Shown: positions 43,994 to 53,686 of the stretch, piece after piece
Layout of the letters: every line of letters starts with the position of its first letter
Position numbering within the stretch: the stretch's first letter is position 1
Source: Comamonas avium
Lineage (GTDB): Bacteria > Pseudomonadota > Gammaproteobacteria > Burkholderiales > Burkholderiaceae_C
Assembly (NCBI RefSeq): GCF_014836675.1
Contig: NZ_JACSQK010000006.1
Coordinates: 50,321 to 114,320, forward strand
Direction of reading: 5' to 3'
Length of the DNA: 64,000 bases
Notes under the pieces: generated by a model
The model's database searches: none
Told to the model about the DNA's origin: nothing
What the model saw: only the letters and a program-made list of their open reading frames with translations
Translations under genes and position numbers: made by a program

Positions 43994-45703
43994 ATGCCCA
44001 GCTTCAATTCCCTGCGGTTAACTCAGCGCTACATGCTGGTTTTTGGTGGCTACTTTTTATCCATGGCGGTGGTCATTGGCATGAGTTGGCATGGGTTGAT
44101 GAGCTCGCGTGACAGTCTGCGAGCCCTGCACGATGAATCACTCCAGCGCATTTTGCTGGCAGATTCGATCAACGAGAGCGTGTTGCAATCGCGCATGCAG
44201 ATGCTTTTGTCGTTTCAGCATGCGCCCGATAGCTCGCTGGCCAGTTTGCACGACCACCCCGTTTCATTGCATCTGGATCTGGTCAAGCATGGCCTGCAGC
44301 AAGGCATGGAGTGGCAAAAAGAGCTGGACAAGATGATTTCTCCTGGCATGGAGAAAGACATGTTCGCCGAAGCCATTCGCGTGCAAACCGATTGGAACGC
44401 AAAGCTCAGCGAGCTGGTGCGCAGCATGGAGGCGGGTGACTTCAGCAGCGACCTGATGTCGCGCTTCCTGGCCATGGGTCGTGAAGAAGGCGACATGCTG
44501 GTGGCGCTGGTTGGCGCGTTCAAGGGCTTGCAGGTAACGCAAGCGGACGAGGCTTACCAAGCCGCTGATGCGCGCTACCACGTCAGTATTTTGGTGTTTG
44601 CCTTGTGCGTGCTGCTGGGTGGTCTGCCTGCGACGGTGCTGTCGATTTCCTTGCTGCGTCGAATGAGTCAGGGCTTTAAATCAGCGCACCACACAGCCCA
44701 GGCCATTGCAGCGGGAGATATTTCGCAGCGTGTCACCTCCAGCGGCAAAGATGAAATCACGGAGCTGCTGGTACAGATGGAAGACATGCGCAGCCATCTG
44801 CATGACATCATCTCCAAAGTACGCAGCGGTGCTGATGCCATTGCTGGTGCGTCAACCCAGGTGGCTGCGGGTACGGGTGATTTGTCGATGCGCACGGAGC
44901 AGCAGGCTGCATCGCTGCAGCAAACGGCAGCTGCCACCGAAGAGCTTTCCAGCACCGTGCAGCAAAACGCGGACAGCGCCATTCGCGCCAGCGAACTGGC
45001 GCGCGGTGCCACTGATGTGGCCGCCAAGGGCGGGCAAATGGTGTCAGAGGTGGTGTCCACCATGGAAGACATCAACACCTCGGCCAAGAAGATTGAGGCC
45101 ATCATCGGTGTGATTGACAGCATTGCTTTCCAGACCAATATCTTGGCCTTGAATGCAGCGGTAGAAGCCGCGCGTGCCGGGGAGCAAGGCCGTGGCTTTG
45201 CCGTGGTGGCCAGCGAGGTGCGCTCTTTGGCTGGCCGCTCGGCTGAAGCGGCCAAGGAGATCAAGGTCCTGATCAACGACTCCGTCAACCGGGTGCGCAC
45301 AGGTAGCGAGCAAGTGCACCGTACTGGCCGCACCATGCAGGACATCGTCCAGAGCATTGCCCGCGTGTCAGACATCGTTGGCGAGATTGCGGACGCCAGC
45401 CGCGAGCAATCCAAGGGCTTGGCGCAAATCAACGATGCCGTTGCCAATCTGGATGATGTCACCCAGCAAAACGCAGCGTTGGTGGAAGAGACCTCAGCAG
45501 CCTCCAGTTCACTGCAAGAACAAGCGCGGCAGATGGCCAGCATGTCGTCGCAGTTTGTGCTGGAGGCTGGTACTGCAACTAGCGCTTATGTGAGCAACTA
45601 CAGCCCAGCGGCCAAGGCAGGTAGTACGGCTAAAGTGACGGCCACAGATTCATCGAAGGCGGCATTGCCCCACGCACAGACGCAGCAAGAGACTGTTTTT
45701 TAA
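43994..45703 (+). CDS. Methyl-accepting chemotaxis protein
   Basis: This is a 569-residue chemoreceptor inserted between hpnD and hpnC on the other strand. TM1 is YMLVFGGYFLSMAVVIGMSW. The periplasmic domain (about 150 residues) is helical and DSINESVLQSRMQML-like. TM2 is VSILVFALCVLLGGLPATVLSISLL, and HAMP plus a signalling hairpin follow with [54 protein letters not shown]. The start is taken as ATG 43994; a longer frame goes to 43928. The C-terminus ends QETVF with no CheR pentapeptide. Ligand unknown. Confidence 0.94.
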   Translation: MPSFNSLRLTQRYMLVFGGYFLSMAVVIGMSWHGLMSSRDSLRALHDESLQRILLADSINESVLQSRMQMLLSFQHAPDSSLASLHDHPVSLHLDLVKHGLQQGMEWQKELDKMISPGMEKDMFAEAIRVQTDWNAKLSELVRSMEAGDFSSDLMSRFLAMGREEGDMLVALVGAFKGLQVTQADEAYQAADARYHVSILVFALCVLLGGLPATVLSISLLRRMSQGFKSAHHTAQAIAAGDISQRVTSSGKDEITELLVQMEDMRSHLHDIISKVRSGADAIAGASTQVAAGTGDLSMRTEQQAASLQQTAAATEELSSTVQQNADSAIRASELARGATDVAAKGGQMVSEVVSTMEDINTSAKKIEAIIGVIDSIAFQTNILALNAAVEAARAGEQGRGFAVVASEVRSLAGRSAEAAKEIKVLINDSVNRVRTGSEQVHRTGRTMQDIVQSIARVSDIVGEIADASREQSKGLAQINDAVANLDDVTQQNAALVEETSAASSSLQEQARQMASMSSQFVLEAGTATSAYVSNYSPAAKAGSTAKVTATDSSKAALPHAQTQQETVF

Positions 45704-45722
45704 GCAGCCTGCTGCAACAAGA

Positions 45723-45748
45723 AAACCGGCCTGTGCGCCGGTTTTTTT
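45723..45748. terminator. Bidirectional terminator between chemoreceptor and hpnC
   Basis: AAAACCGGC/GCCGGTTTT with a CTGTGC loop is followed by T7 in the plus direction and flanked by A4 in the other. It serves the convergent genes. Confidence 0.88.
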
Positions 45749-45767
45749 ATGGCTGCAGTACTTTTGA

Positions 45768-46631
45768 CTACATCCAGAGTGCGCGCCACAGCATGCGCGG
45801 CATATCTGTTTTGCGCAGCGTGCGACGTGCATGCAGGTTGTGACCACGCTGCGCTTGGACCTTGTCCAAAATGCACAGCCCGCCTTGCACTACCAGGCGC
45901 AGCTCCCAGCCGATACGACCAGGCAGACCGTGAACCAGGTTGAGACCGTTTTGCATGCTTTGCCTTGCCCATAAGACGTTGGACGCTATGAGCTTTTCAA
46001 TGCCCGGGGTCACTTCTAGCAAAGCAAGTTCGTGGCGGCTCACTCCGTGCTGCGCGCAGTCTGCATCGGTGAGGTAGTGGCGCCCGCGTGGAATGTCTTC
46101 GCTCAGGTCTTGCCAAAAGTTGATGAGCTGCAGCGCTGTACAGATGGCGTCACTTTGCTGTAGCGCCTGCTCGTTGTGCACGCCGTACAAATGCAGCAGC
46201 AGCCGGCCAACCGGGTTGGCAGAGCGGCGGCAGTAATCGAGCAGCTCAGCGCGGTCGGCATAGGTGGCTGCATCGCGCGTTTTTTCAATGTCTTGAATGA
46301 AGGCGCTGAGCAGATCATCCAGCAGCGCCACGGGCAACTGGTGCTGTTGAATATTCAATTGCAAAGGGCCAAAGATGGCCATCCATCGTGGCTGGGGTGC
46401 TTGCCCTTGTGCAATGGCATGCAACTGTGCGCGGTATGACTGCAGCTCGGCCAGGCGCTGTGCAGCGGTCGCTGTGCCTTCGTCAGCGATGTCATCAGCC
46501 GCCCGGGCAAAAGCGTAGATGGCCGCGACAGGCTGACGCAGATGGGCCGGGCACAGCCATGACGCTACGGGAAAGTTCTCGTAGTGCGTCACCGGGCTTG
46601 CTTGGGTGCGGGTGGGGTCTGGAGCATTCAC
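45768..46631 (-). CDS. hpnC: Hydroxysqualene synthase
   Basis: This is a 287-residue enzyme of the squalene-synthase fold that turns presqualene diphosphate into hydroxysqualene. The N-terminus has VTHYENFPVASWLCPAHLRQPVAAIYAFARAADDIADEG, which is diagnostic of HpnC. The second Asp motif is LINFWQDLSEDIPRGRHYL. It lies about 1.9 kb from hpnDE, separated by a chemoreceptor gene, although hpnCDE are normally contiguous. It is head-to-head with the RND adaptor gene. Confidence 0.95.
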   Translation of the reverse strand: MNAPDPTRTQASPVTHYENFPVASWLCPAHLRQPVAAIYAFARAADDIADEGTATAAQRLAELQSYRAQLHAIAQGQAPQPRWMAIFGPLQLNIQQHQLPVALLDDLLSAFIQDIEKTRDAATYADRAELLDYCRRSANPVGRLLLHLYGVHNEQALQQSDAICTALQLINFWQDLSEDIPRGRHYLTDADCAQHGVSRHELALLEVTPGIEKLIASNVLWARQSMQNGLNLVHGLPGRIGWELRLVVQGGLCILDKVQAQRGHNLHARRTLRKTDMPRMLWRALWM

Positions 46632-46645
46632 TGCAGCATTGTCGC

Positions 46646-46696
46646 TTGACAGCAGGCGTGGCCTTCCTTAGATTGCTAACCAATTAGTCAGTAACC
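46646..46696 (+). promoter_or_regulatory. Sigma-70 promoter with overlapping operator for RND pump
   Basis: TTGACA (46646-46651) and TAGATT (46669-46674) are separated by 17 bp, near consensus. Immediately after, CTAACCAATTAG (46676-46687) and GTCAGTAACC resemble TetR-type operator words of efflux genes. The transcription start would fall inside it, about 25 bp before the adaptor ATG. Confidence 0.6.
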
Positions 46697-46705
46697 ACAT
46701 TTCAC

Positions 46706-47818
46706 ATGCCTTCCTTCTTTGTTGTGCGGCCCATTCAGGGCCTTTTTGTTGGTGCAGTTGTTTTAGGGTTGCTGACGGCGTGTTCACGACAGGCCCCGGC
46801 ACCCGAGCCCATTCGTGCTGTCAAACTCATCGAAGTTGGTGCGCATGCCTTGAATACAGAGGTGGAGTACGCAGGTGAGGTGCGTGCGCAAATCGAATCA
46901 CGTCTTGGTTTTCAGGTGGCTGGCAAGCTCGTGCAGCGCTTTGTCAATGCGGGTGATGTGGTGCGCAAGGGGCAAGTGCTGGCGGAGCTGGATGGGCAAG
47001 ATTACGCGTTGGCTGCCCAGGCTGCACAGGCCCAGGTTGCAGCAGCGAAAACCCAGCGTGACTTGGCCAAAGCGGATTGGGAGCGTTTTTCGGCGCTCAA
47101 GAACCAGGGCTTTATCAGCGGTGTAGAGCTGGATCGACGCCGCGCAAATTTGCAATCAGCGCAAGCGCAGCTCGAGCAGGCGCAGGCACAGGCCTCTGCA
47201 CAGAGCAATCAAAGTGGCTATACGCGTTTGCTTGCCAGCGCAGCGGGGGTGATAACGAGCGTACAGGCTGAACCCGGGCAAGTGGTCGCGGCAGGGGCCC
47301 CGGTGGTGCAGCTGGCCCACGATGGAGCTAGAGATGTCGTGGTCGCGGTGCCGGAAACTGCCCGCAGTCATATAAAGCTGGGGCAGATCGTGCAGGTGCG
47401 CATTTGGTCACAAGACCGTTTGCTGGAGGGCACTGTGCGAGAGCTAGGTGCCAGTGCAGACCCTGTAACGCGCACGTATGCCGCCAAGGTAAAGGTGCAA
47501 GGCGCTGACCAGCCAGCGCTGGGAGCGACTGCCTATGTGCGCATGCATCTGGCAGAAAAAGCTTCGGACGATGCCATCAAATTGCCGTCAACAGCGGTGC
47601 TCGATCAAGGCGGCTCTTCCACAGTGTGGGAATTTGACGCCAGCACGTCGACGGTGCACGCACGCAAAGTAGAGGTGGCAGGCGTTGACGGCAATGAGAT
47701 CTTGATCACTGCTGGCGTGCAGCCGGGCATGCAACTGGTAGCGGCGGGCACGCATGTGCTAACTGAAGGGCAGAAGGTCAGTGTTTATCAGCCCCGTTAC
47801 CCCGAAACAGCGCGCTAA
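46706..47818 (+). CDS. RND efflux periplasmic adaptor (membrane fusion) lipoprotein
   Basis: This is a 370-residue adaptor. The N-terminus has a lipobox (LGLLTACSR, Cys at about 27). The barrel-sandwich halves are SRLGFQVAGKLVQRFVNAGDVVRKGQVLAELD and TRLLASAAGVITSVQAEPGQVV, with an alpha hairpin between (AKTQRDLAKADWERF to QAQLEQAQAQAS). The beta-barrel and C-terminal domains follow. It links the inner-membrane pump to an outer-membrane channel, which is not encoded here. The RND gene starts 14 bp downstream, so they form an operon. HlyD-like adaptors of other pumps are the alternative family. Confidence 0.94.
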   Translation: MPSFFVVRPIQGLFVGAVVLGLLTACSRQAPAPEPIRAVKLIEVGAHALNTEVEYAGEVRAQIESRLGFQVAGKLVQRFVNAGDVVRKGQVLAELDGQDYALAAQAAQAQVAAAKTQRDLAKADWERFSALKNQGFISGVELDRRRANLQSAQAQLEQAQAQASAQSNQSGYTRLLASAAGVITSVQAEPGQVVAAGAPVVQLAHDGARDVVVAVPETARSHIKLGQIVQVRIWSQDRLLEGTVRELGASADPVTRTYAAKVKVQGADQPALGATAYVRMHLAEKASDDAIKLPSTAVLDQGGSSTVWEFDASTSTVHARKVEVAGVDGNEILITAGVQPGMQLVAAGTHVLTEGQKVSVYQPRYPETAR

Positions 47819-47832
47819 GCTTGGAGTCAGAG

Positions 47833-50800
47833 ATGAGTTCTTCGAACCAGGCGCCTGAAAAAACAGGCTTTAATCTTTCGCGCTGGGCGCTGCAGCATAT
47901 TCCCCTGACACGCTATTTGCTGGTGGCAATCTTATTGCTGGGAGGCACTGCTTACTTTCAGCTGGGTCAGGATGAAGACCCTCCCTTCACCTTCAGGGCC
48001 ATGGTAGTTCGCACCTACTGGCCGGGTGCTTCTGCCCAGTTGGTAGCAGAGCAGGTGACGGACAAGATTGAGCGCACCCTGCAGGAGGTGCCCTACGCAG
48101 ACAAGATCAGCAGCTACTCCAAGCCGGGAGAGTCTCAGGTCATCTTTCAGTTGCGAGACAACTCGCGACCACAGGATGTGACCGATCTTTGGTACACCGT
48201 ACGCAAGAAAATTGGCGACATGCGCTACACCTTGCCGCAGGGTGTGCAGGGCCCATTTTTTAATGACGAGTTCGGTGATGTATTCGGCGTCATTTATGGT
48301 CTGTCTGGCGATGGTTACAGCTATGCAGAGCTGAAAACCTTTGCCGATGATGCGCGCCAGCAGCTTTTGCGAGTCAAAGATGTCGCCAAGGTGGAGATGT
48401 TTGGCGTCCAGAATGAGCGCATTTTTGTCGAGCTGTCGCAAAAGCGCCTGGCCCCTATGGGGCTGGATATCAACCAGGTTATTGCACAGCTGAATCAGCA
48501 AAATGCGATCGAAGGCTCAGGCGTGCTGCAAACGCCTCAGGAGCAGGTTCAGGTGCGTGTAGCTGGGCAGTTCAATGCAGTGGAGCAGGTGCGTTCCATG
48601 CCTGTGCGCGCTGCTACTGGTGTGCAACTGCGTCTTGGCGATATTGCGGATATTGAGCGAGGTTACGAAGACCCCCCTGGCGTGAAGGTGCGCCACAACG
48701 GGCAAGAAGTAATTGCTCTGGGTATTTCAATGAGCAAGGGTGGCGATATCGTAGGGCTGGGTAAAGCCCTGCATGCATCGGTGGAGCAGATTGCGTTGAC
48801 GCTGCCTGCAGGGGTAAGCCTGGTCAATATTCAAGACCAGCCCAAGGCCGTCACGGATTCCGTCAATGAGTTCATCAAGGTGCTGATCGAGGCCGTGGTG
48901 GTGGTGCTGGCCGTGAGTTTTATCAGCCTGGGTTTGCACAAACGCACAACTGCAACGGTGTGGTGGAGGCGTTGGTACATTGATCCTCGGCCCGGATTGG
49001 TGGTGGCGGTGACCATCCCCCTGGTGCTCGCAGCCACCTTTCTGGCCATGTGGTACTGGGGCATTGGCTTGCATAAAATATCGCTGGGTTCACTCATCAT
49101 TGCGCTGGGTTTGCTGGTGGACGATGCCATCATTGCTGTCGAGATGATGGTGCGCAAGCTGGAAGAGGGCTATGACAAGCTGCGCTCTGCCACCTTCGCT
49201 TATGACATCACGGCCATGCCGATGTTGACCGGCACCTTGATTACTGCCGCAGGTTTTCTGCCCATTGGCATGGCCAAGTCCATGACCGGCGAATACACCT
49301 TTGCAATTTTTGCGGTGACTGTGATCGCCCTGATCATTAGCTGGGTGGTCTCTGTGTACTTTGTTCCGTATCTCGGCAGTATTTTTCTGAAAGAACCCAA
49401 GGCCCGAGAAGCCCGGGAGGGTATTGAGCACGATCCCCATGAAGTATTCGATAGCCCTTTCTATCAACGTTTTCGCGCTGCTGTTTACTGGTGTGTGGAA
49501 CATCGCTGGCTGACCATTGGAGCGACTGCCGTGGTATTTGCGCTGGGGGTGTTTGGTATGACGCGGGTGCAGCAGCAGTTCTTTCCAGATTCCAATCGAC
49601 CTGAAATCTTGGTAGACGCGTGGTTTCCTGAAGGCACGTCCTTTGCCGGCAACCAGCAGGTTGTGCAGCGCATGGAAACTTATTTACAGGCACAAGGCGG
49701 TGTCAAGGATGTCACCGTCTGGGTCGGCTCCGGCGTGCCACGTTTTTACTTGCCTTTGGATCAAGTGTTTCCACAGAGCAATGTCTCGCAATTTATTGTG
49801 ATGACACAGGGGCTTAAAGAGCGCGATCAATTGATGAAGGCATTGCCAGCGAGCTTGGCGCAAGCCTTTCCTGAGGTGCGTGCACGCGCAAAATTGCTGC
49901 CAAGTGGCCCTCCGGTGCCATATCCGGTGCAGTTTCGTGTAGTCGGGGCAGACGCTTCGCAGTTGCGCCAGCTGGCTGACCAAGTCAAAGATGTGATGCG
50001 CAAGCATCCTGATATGCGTGGCGTGAATGACAACTGGAATGAGTCAGTCAAAGTCATGCGTTTGCAAGTCGATCAAGAAAAAGCGCGGGCCCTGGGGGTG
50101 AGCAGTCAATCGATTGCGCAAGCCACTCAGACCATGCTGACGGGGGCCACGATTGGTCAGTTCCGCGAAGGGGACAAACTCATCAACATCGTATTGCGCC
50201 AGCCCTTGAATGAGCGTGATGCGATGGATGACTTGGCAGCAGCCTATTTGCCCACGTCATCTGGTAAATCCATCCCGCTGGCGCAAATTGCTCAGCCTGT
50301 TTTGGGCTGGGAGCCAGGCGTACTTTGGAGAGATGCACGCAGCTATGCCATTACTGTGCAGGGTGATGTGCGTGACGGTATGCAAGGAGCGACATTGACG
50401 CAGGCGCTCAAGCCAGACATGGACAAGCTGCAGGCGCAGTGGCGCGAGAAGGGTCTGGGCGACTATCGCATTGTGGTAGCTGGTGCTGTGGAAGAGAGTG
50501 CAAAAGGTGCTTCATCGATTGCAGCAGGCATTCCCGTCATGCTGTTTCTGGTGTTCACCTTGCTCATGCTGCAGCTTCATAGTTTTAGCCGGGCGTTGCT
50601 GGTGTTCATGACTGGGCCGCTGGGCATTGCAGGTGTTGCTGCAGCTTTGCTGTTGCTCAACCGGCCCTTTGGCTTTGTAGCACTGCTGGGTGTGATTGCG
50701 CTGATGGGGATGATTCAGCGCAATTCGGTTATTTTGATCGATCAGATCGAAACCGATCGGCAGCGTGGTGTTCCAACCTGGGATGCCATTGTGGAGGCTG

Positions 50801-51015
50801 CTGTGCGGCGCTTTCGGCCGATTGTGTTGACGGCAGCTGCCGCCGTGCTGGCCATGATCCCTTTGTCGCGCAGTGTTTTCTGGGGACCCATGGCTGTCGC
50901 CATCATGGGAGGGCTGGTCGTGGCTACGGTGCTGACATTGTTCGCTTTGCCTGCCATGTATGCCGCCTGCTTCCGTGTGAAGCGTCCTGGCGTTGAGTAT
51001 TTGCCAGAAAAATGA
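47833..51015 (+). CDS. RND multidrug efflux pump, inner-membrane subunit
   Basis: This is a 1060-residue AcrB-type proton antiporter with 12 helices and two large periplasmic loops. ATG 47833 follows GGAG; a TTG at 47821 opens the frame. The proton-relay pair in helix 4 is Asp430-Asp431 in GLLVDDAIIAVEMM. RPFGFVALLGVIALMGMIQRNSVILIDQIE marks helices 10-11. The N-terminus is unusual in reading RWALQHIPLTRYLLVAILLLGGTAYFQLGQDEDPPFTFRAM. The substrate may be drugs, dyes or solvents; AcrB-like HAE1 rather than metal (CusA) type, since the metal Met set is not seen. Confidence 0.95.
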   Translation: MSSSNQAPEKTGFNLSRWALQHIPLTRYLLVAILLLGGTAYFQLGQDEDPPFTFRAMVVRTYWPGASAQLVAEQVTDKIERTLQEVPYADKISSYSKPGESQVIFQLRDNSRPQDVTDLWYTVRKKIGDMRYTLPQGVQGPFFNDEFGDVFGVIYGLSGDGYSYAELKTFADDARQQLLRVKDVAKVEMFGVQNERIFVELSQKRLAPMGLDINQVIAQLNQQNAIEGSGVLQTPQEQVQVRVAGQFNAVEQVRSMPVRAATGVQLRLGDIADIERGYEDPPGVKVRHNGQEVIALGISMSKGGDIVGLGKALHASVEQIALTLPAGVSLVNIQDQPKAVTDSVNEFIKVLIEAVVVVLAVSFISLGLHKRTTATVWWRRWYIDPRPGLVVAVTIPLVLAATFLAMWYWGIGLHKISLGSLIIALGLLVDDAIIAVEMMVRKLEEGYDKLRSATFAYDITAMPMLTGTLITAAGFLPIGMAKSMTGEYTFAIFAVTVIALIISWVVSVYFVPYLGSIFLKEPKAREAREGIEHDPHEVFDSPFYQRFRAAVYWCVEHRWLTIGATAVVFALGVFGMTRVQQQFFPDSNRPEILVDAWFPEGTSFAGNQQVVQRMETYLQAQGGVKDVTVWVGSGVPRFYLPLDQVFPQSNVSQFIVMTQGLKERDQLMKALPASLAQAFPEVRARAKLLPSGPPVPYPVQFRVVGADASQLRQLADQVKDVMRKHPDMRGVNDNWNESVKVMRLQVDQEKARALGVSSQSIAQATQTMLTGATIGQFREGDKLINIVLRQPLNERDAMDDLAAAYLPTSSGKSIPLAQIAQPVLGWEPGVLWRDARSYAITVQGDVRDGMQGATLTQALKPDMDKLQAQWREKGLGDYRIVVAGAVEESAKGASSIAAGIPVMLFLVFTLLMLQLHSFSRALLVFMTGPLGIAGVAAALLLLNRPFGFVALLGVIALMGMIQRNSVILIDQIETDRQRGVPTWDAIVEAAVRRFRPIVLTAAAAVLAMIPLSRSVFWGPMAVAIMGGLVVATVLTLFALPAMYAACFRVKRPGVEYLPEK

Positions 51016-51114
51016 TGTGAGGGAGCGTGCGTCAGGTGTATTTTCGCGGTTAAAATCTTTTATTGACCTATAACTCAGGCTTGTGATCCACCAGCTCTGC
51101 AGTTAAGCAAGACC

Positions 51115-51201
51115 GCGCGGGTGGCGAAATTGGTAGACGCACCAGGTTTAGGTCCTGACGGTGGCAACACTGTGCGGGTTCGAGTCCCGCCCCGCGCACC
51201 A
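51115..51201 (+). tRNA. tRNA-Leu (anticodon UAG)
   Basis: The acceptor GCGCGGG (51115-51121) pairs with CCCGCGC (51191-51197), then ACCA. The D-arm GGCGAAATTGGTAGACGC, a long variable arm and the T-arm GCGGGTTCGAGTCCCGC are seen. The anticodon loop TTTAGGT gives UAG. One C-A mismatch closes the anticodon stem. The 3' end is duplicated at 57581-57595. Confidence 0.95.
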
Positions 51202-51202
51202 C
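51188..51202 (+). repeat. Possible attachment repeat, left copy (tRNA-Leu 3' end)
   Basis: The 15 bases CGCCCCGCGCACCAC, ending one base past the tRNA-Leu CCA, recur exactly at 57581-57595. This is the position used by many tRNA-targeting integrases. Confidence 0.6.
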
Positions 51203-51237
51203 GAATAAAAACAGCTTGATCCAAGCTCGTCCTGCAT

Positions 51238-51272
51238 AAGCCCGTTTCTCCCTGCGAGAACGGGCTTTTTTC
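51238..51272 (+). terminator. Terminator after tRNA-Leu
   Basis: AAGCCCGTT and AACGGGCTT pair around a short CTC/GAG extension and are followed by TTTT, ending the tRNA transcript about 37 bp after the gene. Confidence 0.85.
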
Positions 51273-51837
51273 TTGTCTACACTGTCCGATGTCTACCTGT
51301 CTTATTCGGCATAAGGCTGTGTAAAACCGCATGTCGTTCTCGCGCTGACCCCGTATCCAATCCCGCGCGCAATTTTGCTGTGCTGAGGGACAGATGACGT
51401 ACACAGGTTGAGCGGCCAGGTGCACGGCGTACAGCCCCACGGGCCACCAAGCGAGCCACAACTTTGACATTGCCGGGTAAACCGTGTGGATGTGATGACA
51501 CCGGCTCGTATCAGCGGCCATGTAGATATCACTGAGCTGCTTAATACATATTATTGAGAATATTCTGAAGATAGTGCGGCTCATCGGTAATCAGATTTAT
51601 TGTATGTAGGAGTTTTTCGCAAAACTGATGAGAAGGTGGTTGATTTTAATATTTGAAAAATCAATATTTATTAATTTTCTTAATGGATGTTTGATGACAG
51701 GGAAAACCACGGGACGAATTTTTCAAAAAATAAATATTTTAATGCTTTAATAAAAGACACAGTTTGTTGCAATTCATTTCATTTTAAAAAACAAAACTGT
51801 AGCAATAAGCAATGTATTGATAACAGGAGAAGTATGA
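51273..51837. other. AT-rich leader region, no gene
   Basis: About 560 bp between the tRNA-Leu terminator and the next chemoreceptor. The second half (51590-51830) is much more AT-rich than the neighbouring genes. The minus-strand frame at 51075-51584 is the antisense of the tRNA and is not a gene. Confidence 0.5.
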
Positions 51838-53568
51838 ATGGATCGTTTGAAAATCTCTGTCCGAATGACTCTGGTGTTCATGGCCATGATGGCTCTGCTA
51901 CTGGTGTTGGGGGGAGTGGCACTTTGGGGGTCGTCTACACAAAGTACGGTGCTCACTGAAATTACCCAGAGCCAAATTCCTGTTATCAGAACGTTGAACA
52001 ACATCACGGATGGTGCCAATGAACAAGCGATTCAATTTCGTAATTTAGGCCTGTTTCCGGCAGAGAAAATTCAGGCATCTGCACGTGCCGTTATTCAGAA
52101 ATCTCGCAGCGAAGTCTCTGCCGAAGTCGAAACGCTGCAAAAGCATGCTGTCTCTGAACAAGGTTCGGCATTGGTCGACAAGTTAAAGCAGGGGCGAGCA
52201 GAATTTCATAAATTTGGCAACGAATTTATTGAGCTTCTCGATAAAAATCAAAGAGATGAAGCCTTGGTCTTGCTTGAAACCAAACTGCGGCCGACACAGC
52301 TTGAATATCAAAATGTCATTCGAGAAATTCTGAATCTTCAGACAAAAGATTCAGAGCGAGCAAGCCAGCAAGCAGAAGCAGCAGCTCGCGACTTATCACG
52401 TAATGTTTTGATCACCAGCGTTGTCGCAATGGCCCTTGCAATTTTCCTGGCTGTTGCAATTACCAGGTCCATCACCCGCCCGCTGGCCCAGGCAGTCGCA
52501 GTGGCAGATCGCGTGGCAGGTGGCGACCTGAGTGAGCAAATCACAGTGAAGTCCAAAGATGAAATGGGGCAGTTGCTCAACGCTTTGCAGCGCATGCAGC
52601 AAAGTTTGGTCAAAACAGTGACCACCGTGCGCAGCGATGCTCAGGGCGTTGCTGCATCCAGCGCTCAGATTGCAGTGGGCAATAGTGACTTATCCAGCCG
52701 CACAGAAGAGCAGGCGAGTGCGCTGGAGCAAACTGCGGCCTCCATGGAGCAGCTCGGCGCTACAGTAAAACAGAATGCCGACAACGCGCGCCAGGCCAAT
52801 CAGATGGCAATCAGCGCTTCTTCCGTTGCCGCTCAAGGTGGCGAAGTAGTCGCTGAAGTGGTTGAAACCATGAAGAACATTGATGCGAGCAGCAATAAAA
52901 TTGCCGACATCATCAGTGTGATCGACAGCATTGCCTTTCAGACAAATATTCTTGCTCTGAATGCGGCAGTAGAAGCCGCCCGTGCGGGCGAGCAAGGCCG
53001 AGGCTTTGCAGTGGTGGCCAGCGAAGTACGGGCCCTGGCTCAGCGTAGTGCGGAAGCTGCCAAAGAAATAAAGTTATTGATTAATACCAGCGTTGAATGT
53101 GTTGAGCATGGTTCGCAGCTTGTCGACAAGGCCGGTAAAACTATGACCGAAGTGGTTACTGCAATTCGCAGAGTCACCGATCTGATGGGAGAAATCAGTG
53201 CAGCAAGTCATGAGCAAAGCACTGGTATGGCCCAGATTAGCGAGGCAGTCACGCAGATGGACCAAACCACTCAGCAAAATGCCGCTCTCGTAGAGGAAAT
53301 GGCGGCTGGAGCTAGCAGTTTGAACAATCAGGCCCAGTCATTGGTGGGGGCCGTCGCAGTCTTCAAGCTATCAGCGTTTGAGCACACGGCTGGCGCTGAA
53401 ATGGCTCCGTTTGTTGCACCGGCTCGAAAAACTAATCCAGCCCCTACGCTAGAGCGTCCTCAAGGCTCAGTCATCAAAGATAGGGCGCCAGCATTGCGTC
53501 GCCCTGCAATGATGGCAGGTGCTCAGCAATCGACGAATAAGGATGACGATGATTGGGGATCGTTTTGA
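51838..53568 (+). CDS. Methyl-accepting chemotaxis protein with C-terminal CheR-type tether
   Basis: This is a 576-residue chemoreceptor; CAGGAGAAGT precedes ATG 51838. TM1 ([19 protein letters not shown]) is followed by a 4HB_MCP-type sensor ([24 protein letters not shown]). TM2 is [19 protein letters not shown], then HAMP and the signalling hairpin with [54 protein letters not shown]. The last five residues, DWGSF after a run of Asp, fit the xWxxF pattern that recruits CheR in E. coli; none of the other three chemoreceptors here has it. It lies within the tRNA-Leu-bounded block. Confidence 0.95.
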   Translation: MDRLKISVRMTLVFMAMMALLLVLGGVALWGSSTQSTVLTEITQSQIPVIRTLNNITDGANEQAIQFRNLGLFPAEKIQASARAVIQKSRSEVSAEVETLQKHAVSEQGSALVDKLKQGRAEFHKFGNEFIELLDKNQRDEALVLLETKLRPTQLEYQNVIREILNLQTKDSERASQQAEAAARDLSRNVLITSVVAMALAIFLAVAITRSITRPLAQAVAVADRVAGGDLSEQITVKSKDEMGQLLNALQRMQQSLVKTVTTVRSDAQGVAASSAQIAVGNSDLSSRTEEQASALEQTAASMEQLGATVKQNADNARQANQMAISASSVAAQGGEVVAEVVETMKNIDASSNKIADIISVIDSIAFQTNILALNAAVEAARAGEQGRGFAVVASEVRALAQRSAEAAKEIKLLINTSVECVEHGSQLVDKAGKTMTEVVTAIRRVTDLMGEISAASHEQSTGMAQISEAVTQMDQTTQQNAALVEEMAAGASSLNNQAQSLVGAVAVFKLSAFEHTAGAEMAPFVAPARKTNPAPTLERPQGSVIKDRAPALRRPAMMAGAQQSTNKDDDDWGSF

Positions 53569-53686
53569 CAGTGTTCTCCCAGCACGAGCCAGCCAAGAAG
53601 CCAGCGAAGCTGGCCGCTTGAATAGTGGATGTGACCGTGAAAATCTGTCTGCTGCTGCACGGCAGTTGCTGACAGATTTCTAATAA

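Noticed and set aside
51075..51584. 169-codon minus-strand frame
   Set aside because: Its GARGGTRTRT tail is the well-known antisense translation of a tRNA, not a protein.
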